Shown: piece by piece, positions 57,571-64,000 of the stretch
Layout of the letters: each line of letters begins with the position of its first letter
How positions within the stretch are numbered: the first letter of the stretch is position 1
Origin: Rhizobium pisi
GTDB taxonomy: Bacteria > Pseudomonadota > Alphaproteobacteria > Rhizobiales > Rhizobiaceae
Assembly (NCBI RefSeq): GCF_003938655.1
Contig: NZ_RJJT01000028.1
Span: 1 to 64,000, forward strand
Direction: 5' to 3'
DNA: 64,000 bases
Made by a program: the position numbers and the translations under genes
The notes under the pieces: generated by a model
What the model saw: only the letters and a program-made list of their open reading frames with translations
What the model was told of the DNA's origin: nothing
Databases searched by the model: none

Positions 57571-58134
57571 ATGCTCGAACGGAATCAGCTTCCCCTGCGC
57601 CCTGCCGCGCCCGGTTTCGCCGCCACCTGGGTGGTTTTCATCGCGGGCGTGAGCGTGGCGCTCAGCCTGCTTTTTGCCTGCGTCACGCCCTTCGTGGCGC
57701 TGGCGGCGGTATCGGCGGTCGTGCTTCCCCAGCGGATGGCGGTGATGGCGGTTCTCCTTGCCTGGCTCGCCAACCAGATGGTCGGATATTTCGTGCTCGG
57801 CTATCCCCAGACCTGGGACAGCTATGCCTGGGGGCTTGCGATCGGGATTGCGGCATTCGCCTCGCTCGCCGCGGCGCTTGCGGTGCTGCGCCTGTCCGCC
57901 GATCTCCCCGCGACGATGGCGGCCGCCTTCCTTGCCGGCTTTGTCGCCTATGAAGGTGTGCTCTTTGCCGCCACATCCGTGCTCCCCTCCGGCGACGACG
58001 CCTTTTCGCCGTCCGTCGTCGCGAATGTGCTGCTGATCAACGCACTCGCCGCCATCGGCCTTGTTGGCCTGCATGCTGCAGCGGCGGCTGGTCGCGGGTT
58101 GGTTGCGGGACGTCGGGGGACTGTGCAGGCGTAA
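57571..58134 (+). CDS. Hypothetical integral membrane protein
   Basis: 187 residues with about five helices (AATWVVFIAGVSVALSLLFA, VTPFVALAAVSAVVLP, AVLLAWLANQMVGYFVLGY, LAIGIAAFASLAAALAVLRL and a C-terminal pair). The ATG at 57571 follows GGAG at 8 bp. ECF-type or cobalt-transport S-component-like layout is possible but not diagnostic. Alone on its strand. Confidence 0.65.
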   Translation: MLERNQLPLRPAAPGFAATWVVFIAGVSVALSLLFACVTPFVALAAVSAVVLPQRMAVMAVLLAWLANQMVGYFVLGYPQTWDSYAWGLAIGIAAFASLAAALAVLRLSADLPATMAAAFLAGFVAYEGVLFAATSVLPSGDDAFSPSVVANVLLINALAAIGLVGLHAAAAAGRGLVAGRRGTVQA

Positions 58135-58147
58135 GGCGGGTAGGCGC

Positions 58148-58300
58148 GTCCAGCCAGTTTTCCAAAGCCTCGAAGGGTCGTCCTCCGGCGCCGATTCTGC
58201 CTACCGGAGCGCCCGCCTCGTCCTTCGGGGACCTCAGGATGATGCTTCGAGGCTCCGCCCTCTCGGGCTGCGCATCTCAGGATGAGGCTCTCTTGGACGT
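58148..58300. repeat. Dispersed repeat, family A
   Basis: Contains CTCGTCCTTCGGGGACCTCA, GGATGATGCTTCGAGGCTCC, CTCTCGGGCTGCGCATCTCA and GGATGAGGCTCTCTTG, ending 18 bp before the converging VOC gene's stop. Confidence 0.72.
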
Positions 58301-58317
58301 CGGCATTCCCACATACA

Positions 58318-58695
58318 TCAGCTCGTATGACGGCTGGTTACCCTGATATAATAGCCGTCAGGGTCGACAAGGCGAAAGTCGCGCAGGCCCCAAGGCTGCA
58401 GAGCGAGATCGGAAAGCGGCCAGCCGCTCTCTGCCGCCGTGCGATAGGCATCCTCAACGTCCGTGACCTTTAAGACGATCTCGACCCCAAGGCCAACTCG
58501 CTCACGGGTTTCGGTCCGTATTGGATGATCGCTCGAAAGCGTGCTTCGCGAATTAATCGCGATCACTGCGTCACCATTGCTTAACATCGTATACTCGGTG
58601 CTCACCGAACCCTGGACTTCAAAGCCCAGAACCCGGCGATAGAAATCAAGCGATTTCTCAGGCGTTTCGACAAATAGCTCCAAGCTCAGTTGCAC
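58318..58695 (-). CDS. VOC family protein
   Basis: 125 residues. GTG at 58695 with AAAGGAGG 6 bp upstream. First half: LSLELFVETPEKSLDFYRRV and VLGFEVQGSVSTEYTM; second half: GLGVEIVLKVTDVEDAYRTA, LALQPWGLRDFRLVDPDGYY. Bleomycin-resistance/lactoylglutathione-lyase-like fold without a distinctive ligand signature. It lies parallel to the cupin gene upstream, separated by 123 bp. Confidence 0.87.
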   Translation of the reverse strand: MQLSLELFVETPEKSLDFYRRVLGFEVQGSVSTEYTMLSNGDAVIAINSRSTLSSDHPIRTETRERVGLGVEIVLKVTDVEDAYRTAAESGWPLSDLALQPWGLRDFRLVDPDGYYIRVTSRHTS

Positions 58696-58818
58696 TGGTG
58701 CCTCCTTTTTCTGTGCGGAATGTATGCCCTCTGGAATACCTTCAGAACGTTCGTGGTGGGGAATTTCCAAGCGCGCCTCTCTTCCTTTCGTCAACTCCGG
58801 TTTTCGAATGCGCGCCCA

Positions 58819-59319
58819 TCACGGCTTGGGTAAAGGGTTCGTCCTCGAAAGGCCGGCATTCCGGCGGCGGGCGATTTCCTCGTGGAGGTGCTCCACGGAC
58901 CGGGTCAGGTCGGGAATCTCATCGCCAGTCTGCAGCGGCACGCCGACCTGGCGGAAGAAACTTTCCAGGCCGCCGTCGCCGCCGGGCGCCAGCATGCCGA
59001 GAATTTTGCCAGGGGCATCCGTATGGTTCCAGTAGGCGTGCCTGATGTGCGGCGGCACGCTGAGGAAGGCGCCTTTGCCTGAGATCGTGCCTTGCGGCTC
59101 GTCGCCGATCCAGAAGGTGAATTCGCCATCCAATATATAGAAGACTTCCGCTTCCGGATGCTGGTGCGGCTCGACGCGCGCGCCGGGCGGCAGGATGGTT
59201 TCGATGAATGCGAACTGGCCGTTGGTCTCGGCCGAGGTCGCCTTGAAAGTCATCAGCCCGACCTTGAACAGGATCTGCTCGCCTTCGCCATCGGCGCGCA
59301 TGACGGTTTTCCATTGCAT
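58819..59319 (-). CDS. Cupin domain protein
   Basis: 166 residues. Cupin motif 1 GARVEPHQHPEAEVFYILDG (HxH and Glu), motif 2 PHIRHAYWNHTDAPGKILG with another His. Metal-binding small beta-barrel, common in sugar isomerases, dioxygenases or ligand sensors; function unassigned. The ATG at 59319 follows AAGGGAA; the longer frame to 59361 is a leader. Confidence 0.87.
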   Translation of the reverse strand: MQWKTVMRADGEGEQILFKVGLMTFKATSAETNGQFAFIETILPPGARVEPHQHPEAEVFYILDGEFTFWIGDEPQGTISGKGAFLSVPPHIRHAYWNHTDAPGKILGMLAPGGDGGLESFFRQVGVPLQTGDEIPDLTRSVEHLHEEIARRRNAGLSRTNPLPKP

Positions 59320-59806
59320 CGGTGTTTCCCTTCGCCGTCGCTGCGGTTTGCGCGGCTTCACCTGCTGTCGATTGAGGCCTCGCCCGATTGTTGCCGCTGG
59401 GCTCTAACGCGGACTGAAGGATAGGGCGCTTGGCGCTGCCGGCAACGATTGCAAGTGCCTCGCCTCGAATTTGATTCATGTAACCAGTCTTACGCCTTGT
59501 TTTTTATGCATGTTGCGGCTGCGCAGGCACCGGGCGACCCTGCCTGTTCACATCCGGCTGGAAAAGGCGGGTGCGGCAGTTCGCCATCGCGGGTCGGCTT
59601 GCCTCCCGCCCGAAAACCCGCTTATATCTCCCCGTCGAAAGAGTGCTGGTCGGATGGTAGCCCGGCCGTCGCCCATTGGGTGATAACTCCTCCTTTCAGG
59701 GTAACCGTGACACCGCAGCCGGCTTGCCGGCCTCGCAGGTGTGTCCGCCGGAACTCTGGAAACGTCGTCGGCGCACCTTCATGTCAACATGGAAGGAACG
59801 TTCGAC

Positions 59807-60544
59807 TTGAAACTGACTGACAACACCATTCTCATCACCGGCGGCGCAAGCGGCATCGGGCTTGCGCTCGCACGCCAACTTTCGGCGCGCGGAAACCGCG
59901 TGATCATCTGCGGCCGGAGCCGCGAGGCGCTGGAGGCGGCGCAAGCTGATGTGCCTCACCTGATTGCGCGGGTCTGCGACGTCACCGATCTCGACGATCG
60001 CGACAGCCTGCAGGGTTGGCTGGAAAACAACCACCCGGACCTCAACATGCTGATCAACAATGCCGGGGTTCAATATCGCAGGGATTTCGACGGAGACGCT
60101 GCCGTGGCCGATCTCGAGCAGGAGGTGGCGATCAACCTTACCGCGCCGATCCGCCTGATCGACGAACTCCTGCCGATCCTGAAGCGGCAACCGAGCGCAG
60201 TTATCGTCAACGTCACCTCGGGACTGGCCTTCACGCCGATGGCGGCCGTTCCCGTCTACTGCGCGACCAAGGCGGCGCTCCACTCCTTCACCCTATCGCT
60301 GCGCCATCAGCTGAAGGCGACCGGCGTGCGGGTTGTCGAGATGGTGCCGCCGATGGTCGACACGAACCTCGGCGGCGGCATGCGCGCCAAGGGGGCGGAG
60401 CGGCAACTCGCGATGTCGCCGGAGGAATTCGCCACCGAAGCGCTTGCGCAGCTGGAGAGCGGCCGGGACGAACTGCTGGTCGGCACGTCGGTCCATACCC
60501 GCCAGCACGGCGAGGCGATGTTTGCGCGGCTGAACGGCTTCTGA
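59807..60544 (+). CDS. SDR family oxidoreductase (DltE-like)
   Basis: 245 residues. TTG at 59807 is chosen: AAGGA lies 10 bp upstream and the protein then starts MKLTDNTILITGGASGIGLA, as family members do; ATGs at 59741 and 59789 lack a ribosome site. Motifs TGGASGIG, NNAGVQ, catalytic Ser in NVTSGLAF and YCATKAALHSF. DltE-like proteins use NAD(P)H on unknown substrates. Divergent from the cupin gene. Confidence 0.9.
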   Translation: MKLTDNTILITGGASGIGLALARQLSARGNRVIICGRSREALEAAQADVPHLIARVCDVTDLDDRDSLQGWLENNHPDLNMLINNAGVQYRRDFDGDAAVADLEQEVAINLTAPIRLIDELLPILKRQPSAVIVNVTSGLAFTPMAAVPVYCATKAALHSFTLSLRHQLKATGVRVVEMVPPMVDTNLGGGMRAKGAERQLAMSPEEFATEALAQLESGRDELLVGTSVHTRQHGEAMFARLNGF

Positions 60545-60616
60545 CTAGAGATCAGAGCCGATCCCGGGCGGCCCGGACGCTCTCGAGCGGCCTGGACGCT
60601 CCCGGGATCGGCGCGC

Positions 60617-60868
60617 TCAGTCTGCCTCCCAGAGGTGGTCGTGTGTCTCCTCGATATGGCGCTCGATCAGGCGGTATTCGGGATACGTGAGGTCAAGAGG
60701 CGCGCCATCGAGGAAGGCGGTGAGCTGCTCGACCTCGCCGCCGGAGGGCGGGGCGCAGAATTCGGCGCGCGCGTGGCGATTGCCGGGATGGTAGGGAGTG
60801 AGGGAATATTCGATGACGAGATCGATCTCGTCGTCGCCGCGCGCCAGCGTGAAGCTGGTTTCGAACAT
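60617..60868 (-). CDS. Hypothetical small protein
   Basis: 83 residues, acidic, soluble: MFETSFTLARGDDEIDLVIE and YPEYRLIERHIEETHDHLWE are the most structured parts. It begins two bases after the stop of the upstream 88-residue gene, so the two form one operon. Both resemble small hypotheticals often found near phage or plasmid genes, but no family was recognised. Confidence 0.55.
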   Translation of the reverse strand: MFETSFTLARGDDEIDLVIEYSLTPYHPGNRHARAEFCAPPSGGEVEQLTAFLDGAPLDLTYPEYRLIERHIEETHDHLWEAD

Positions 60869-60870
60869 GG

Positions 60871-61137
60871 CTAGAAGCCGAGGGCTTCGATGCCGGCGGC
60901 AAGCTCGGCCTCCAGTTCTTCGTCCTCATCTTCGTCGCTGGCAGGCGGTCGGTTGAATTCCTCGTTCATGACGGCGGCGATGCGGGCAAGCCCCCGGCGG
61001 CGCCCGGCGGGCGCGAAGATGACGACCATGACGCCATCGGCCTCCATATCAAGCGACAGATAGCCCTTGCCGTTGCCGCCGGAAACGCTGGCCTTGAAGG
61101 CGGTGTTGTCGGTGAAAAGCGAGACTTGTCCGCGCAT
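60871..61137 (-). CDS. Hypothetical small protein
   Basis: 88 residues. Beta-rich N-terminus MRGQVSLFTDNTAFKASVSG, GYLSLDMEADGVMVVIFAP, followed by an acidic tail (ASDEDEDEELEAELAAG). The acidic tail could mimic DNA or bind a basic partner. First gene of the two-gene unit with 60617-60868. Function unknown. Confidence 0.55.
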   Translation of the reverse strand: MRGQVSLFTDNTAFKASVSGGNGKGYLSLDMEADGVMVVIFAPAGRRRGLARIAAVMNEEFNRPPASDEDEDEELEAELAAGIEALGF

Positions 61138-61395
61138 GATGGATTCCCCATTGGTGATGGGGTGTTCTATCCGGTCAAAGGTTGTGGTGTGGAAATCGCA
61201 ACGACATGAGCGGAAAAACCTGCCGGTTGCGCGGGGCGAGACGTAGAAACGCTCGAAGGAGTTGACGTGGAAGGGACGGCGCCGACGTCTCAGTGGAGGA
61301 TCGAGAGATCTGGCGCTGTGCCGTTTTCCTGCTTTGCTATTCCATAAACTGAGGGCGTGTGCGGACAGGAAATGGCTTACATAGGATCGCTAGCA

Positions 61396-61956
61396 TCAGC
61401 CCTTGAAAAGGCGTCGCGCCAAATGAAAGCTGCTGAGACAGATGGCGATTAATGCCATTGTTCCCACGTTCACCATAAACCAAAGCTCTCCGAATCCCTT
61501 CGCGCCGAACAACATTTCGCCTGTCTTACACTTATTGAAAGCCGTCAGCGACGTCCTATTGGCACACCCGGTTGGGATTCGGATCAACAGGCCATCAAAC
61601 AAAACCAGAATGAAAATTCCCACAAACAGCAATTTTAACGCAGGCTTAAACTCGATGTGACGCTCGAAGGTAATTTCTTTATCTATTCGAATACGGCTTA
61701 ACAGGAAAATCATAGAAAACTGTAATATCGTCGTAATTATTTGTGCCAAAATCATATTGATAGGCGAATTTTTCTCAAAAGGAAGATGGTAATATGGGAT
61801 TGATACTATGAATGGTGCAAGGATATATGAACTGAACAGAGAGGCTGGTGTCAGGCCTTTGCGCTCCCCAAGGGTATAAAGCATGGTGGTGGCCGAAGGT
61901 AATAAAAGTATCCAACAAACTGGACCAATTACCCACGGCAATGAAAGGGCATTCAT
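61396..61956 (-). CDS. Hypothetical membrane protein, AT-rich
   Basis: 186 residues with about five helices: LPWVIGPVCWILLLPSATTM, LFSSYILAPFIVSIPYYHL, MILAQIITTILQFSMIFLL, LKLLFVGIFILVLFDGLLI and VNVGTMALIAICLSSFHLA. The periplasmic/cytosolic loop CANRTSLTAFNKCKTGEML has two Cys. AT-rich, unlike neighbours. Its size, opening LPWxIG and helix order resemble the protein at 1467-2021. No function known. Confidence 0.55.
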   Translation of the reverse strand: MNALSLPWVIGPVCWILLLPSATTMLYTLGERKGLTPASLFSSYILAPFIVSIPYYHLPFEKNSPINMILAQIITTILQFSMIFLLSRIRIDKEITFERHIEFKPALKLLFVGIFILVLFDGLLIRIPTGCANRTSLTAFNKCKTGEMLFGAKGFGELWFMVNVGTMALIAICLSSFHLARRLFKG

Positions 61957-62101
61957 CGTAAAATTACTTCAAGTTAAGGGACCGTCATTCGGAGCGGATG
62001 TAGGTTCGAGTGCTTCATGAGTCAATCTCACAGAAGCGGCTCCCCCGGCTCTACTTGCAGTTTCTCCAGAATAGCCGCGCTTGCCTGCGTGCGATAAACG
62101 C

Positions 62102-62551
62102 TTATCCCGTCTGCTTCTTCCTTCTGCTGCGCGTCGTCGGCCGGCGCGCCAGGCCGGCGGCGCGGATTTCGGTGATGCTGACGGGGTCGTCGTCGAGGTA
62201 GTATTCGCTGGCCCAGGCGATCCTGCCGCCGCGCCATATGCGCCGCCAGGTCAAAGTCTTCAGCCGGCCGAGCGGCGTCTCGACGCCGGCGACCGCATCG
62301 CATTCGGGGCCGATGCTGTCGGCGGCGTACCGGCTGTTCCAGGCGGCGCGGGCGCTCCTCTGCACCGTCTCCAGGTAATCGATGGGCTCCAACTCGGCCA
62401 CGTGCGCTGAGCGCTCGGGACGCAGGGCCTTGATGGCGGCGATGATGCGGAAGGCCTGCTCGCTTGGGGGCTCGTCGCCGATCGCCTCGTCGACGGCGCA
62501 GAGCGCTTCGGCAATGGCGGCTTCATGGGCGAGGGCGGTGGTGAGGTTCAT
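62102..62551 (-). CDS. Hypothetical protein, possibly frameshifted near its end
   Basis: 149 residues. Helical N-terminus (AHEAAIAEALCAVDEAIG, AFRIIAAIKALRPERSAHVA) and a C-terminal Arg/Lys-rich segment (LKTLTWRRIWRGGRIAWASE, RRPTTRSRRKKQTG). An alternative frame past the stop reads ISVYRTQASAAILEKLQVE, which looks coding-like, so the natural C-terminus may lie at 62028 after a frameshift. Reads like mobile-element or phage-associated hypothetical proteins, but no family is identified. Confidence 0.5.
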   Translation of the reverse strand: MNLTTALAHEAAIAEALCAVDEAIGDEPPSEQAFRIIAAIKALRPERSAHVAELEPIDYLETVQRSARAAWNSRYAADSIGPECDAVAGVETPLGRLKTLTWRRIWRGGRIAWASEYYLDDDPVSITEIRAAGLARRPTTRSRRKKQTG

Positions 62552-62642
62552 GGCGCGGCTGTTGTTGTTTGTTGCTAAAATCGCATTTTTGTATCATGGC
62601 GGGGAGGGGATTGCAAATCTGTTTTGGGATGGGTGGACGGTG

Positions 62643-62968
62643 GCCAGCCCCGTCCTTCGAGGCTCCTGGCGGGGCACCTCAGGATGAGGCTGGAGAGAGG
62701 GCGCGGCGTCCTTGCCCTTCGCTTTCGCTTCGTGCATTCGCTCCTATGGTCGCTCACCCCCTCATCTGCCTGCCGGCATCTTCTCCCCGCTGGGGAGAAG
62801 CGGAATCGTGGCAGCGCCTCGCTCCCTCTGACACTTCGGCTGTGGGAATGGCGGCTTCGCGGCCTGGTCCCTTCTCCCCAGCGGGGAGAAGATGCCGGCA
62901 GGCAGATGAGGGGGGCGAGGAGCGTAAGCGACGAACGCCTTGAGCGGCAAGCGAAAGGCAGATGGCGG
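62643..62968. repeat. Family A fragment followed by a complete family B palindrome
   Basis: 62643-62712 has CCCGTCCTTCGAGGCTCCTG and CACCTCAGGATGAGGCTGG (family A). 62713-62968 has GCCCTTCGCTTTCGCTTCGT, CCCTCATCTGCCTGCCGGCA, TCTTCTCCCCGCTGGGGAGA and the inverted CTCCCCAGCGGGGAGAAGAT, GCCGGCAGGCAGATGAGGGG (family B). About 325 bp in total, nearly all of the gap. Confidence 0.8.
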
Positions 62969-63104
62969 ATTTGCCGGCGTGGGCTTTGTATCGACTCGAG
63001 CCAAAAAATCCCTGCCAAAAACACGTCCTAAAACGCGATGGAGGTCGCGCGCGCCGGCGGACTCGGCGATGATGGCGCCGTCCGCCATTCCCGCGCAGAG
63101 CCCC

Positions 63105-64000
63105 ATGGTCTTCATTCCGCTCCCCTTCGTCATCGCCCTCCTGCTGCTGATCCTCTTCGTCGCTGTCATCAGGCGCGACGAGGAGGCGGCGCCGAACTGG
63201 CCGTTTCTGGCGCTGATCCTGCTTTCGGCGCTGCAATCCACCCTCTCCGGCCTGCGCTGGGGATATGGGGTGCAGGCCATCGGCGTGATTGCGCCTGTCA
63301 CTGCGGCGATGGTGCCGCCGCTTGCCTATGCCGGGGTTTCCAGGCTGGTGAGGACGAGCCGGCGGCCGCTGCCGGGCGCATTGCGCTGCATGGCGTGCCC
63401 GCCGCCCTTATCCTGATCCTGATGGTCTTATGGCGGGACGCGATCGACATCGCGCTGGTGCTCGTCTTCGTCGGCTATGCCGCCGCCATCCTGCTCTTGA
63501 TGCGCCCGGGCGCCGATGCGCTTCGGCTGGCGCCCTTCGAAGGGGCGGCGCCGGCCTACCGGGCGATCATCTTTACGGCGGCAGCACTCTGCCTTTCGGC
63601 TATGGTCGATACCTTCGTCTTCCTCGATCTCGCCTCCGCCCATAGCGAGCGGGCGCTGATGATGATCAGCGTCGGAAACCTCGCCGTTCTCGTCATCCTC
63701 GCCATCGCGGCGGCCGCCGCCAGCCGCAGCCGGCCGCCGGCCGAGACGATGGAGACCGCGCCGCGCCCCGAAGCGAGCGAGGACAAGGAGACGATCGCCA
63801 CGATCGACGCGCTGATGGACGCAAGGAAGCTCTATCGCGACGCCAATCTCAATCTCGACCGGCTCGCCCGCAAAGCCGGCATTCCCGCCCGCCAGATCTC
63901 GGCGGCGATCAACCGGGCGATGGACAAGAACGTCTCGCAATATGTCAACGACTACAGGATCGGCGAAGCCTGCAGGCTGCTTTCCGGCACGGACAAATCC
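63105..64000 (+). pseudogene. AraC family regulator with membrane N-terminus, frameshifted and cut by the window end
   Basis: ATG 63105 (MVFIPLPFVIALLLLILFVA) opens a membrane-sensor region with about six helices. Frame changes near 63351: upstream frame reads LAYAGVSRLV, downstream frame continues (E)DEPAAAAGRIALHGVPAAL and ILILMVLWRDAIDIALVLVF. The cytosolic AraC domain then follows (LYRDANLNLDRLARKAGIPA, ISAAINRAMDKNVSQYVNDY) to base 64000, past which the gene continues. Such multispanning AraC proteins sense membrane or external signals. The frameshift could be natural or a base-call error. Confidence 0.75.

Overview
The window looks like a stretch of a Rhizobiaceae genome (Rhizobium/Agrobacterium group). 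This is inferred from the high GC content, the gene families present and the dispersed intergenic palindromic repeats typical of rhizobia; no rRNA, tRNA or replication gene is present to fix the species or replicon. No complete insertion sequence, CRISPR array, tRNA or phage structural module was recognised.

Layout. 0-3.1 kb is a gene-poor, relatively AT-rich patch with two hypothetical exported proteins, a small membrane protein and two decayed copies of one small gene. 3.1-6.3 kb holds a DHFR/RibD-like reductase and an ABC exporter. 6.3-22.9 kb is a run of small regulator-plus-enzyme cassettes: MerR with carboxymuconolactone decarboxylase, LysR with an NTF2-like protein, TetR with a quinone oxidoreductase, TetR with a three-gene SDR/VOC operon, AraC with an NmrA-like reductase, ArsR with SRPBCC, LysR beside a deleted DUF3237 gene, and TetR with a Rid-family protein. 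Several have clear palindromic operators. ClpP and a sulfite oxidase lie among them. 23-34 kb has a MHYT-PAS-GGDEF-EAL c-di-GMP protein, another TetR/oxidoreductase pair, a 2-oxoglutarate dioxygenase, a DJ-1/PfpI protein, a GFA protein and an OmpR-type two-component system.

34-48 kb has an outer membrane beta-barrel protein, SRPBCC, an XRE-regulated SDR, a TacAT-type toxin-antitoxin pair with an elaborate operator/promoter, two broken genes (a frameshifted exported protein and a VCBS-repeat protein cut by one in-frame TGA), a 47-aa membrane peptide, and a SARP/TolB/TPR regulator. 48-64 kb has a Blh-type sulfurtransferase/persulfide dioxygenase, VapBC, a second ArsR-SRPBCC module, AraC-GyrI, a soluble dual-PAS chemoreceptor with a C-terminal WQDF tether, cupin, VOC and SDR enzymes, small hypotheticals and a frameshifted AraC-type regulator that runs off the end.

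The common theme is stress and detoxification sensing: many one-regulator/one-enzyme units, each probably autoregulated by ligand-responsive repressors, plus c-di-GMP and chemotaxis signalling. The window also carries two families of dispersed inverted repeats (called A and B here) filling most long intergenic gaps, and at least five interrupted genes. These interruptions are either recent gene decay or base-call errors.
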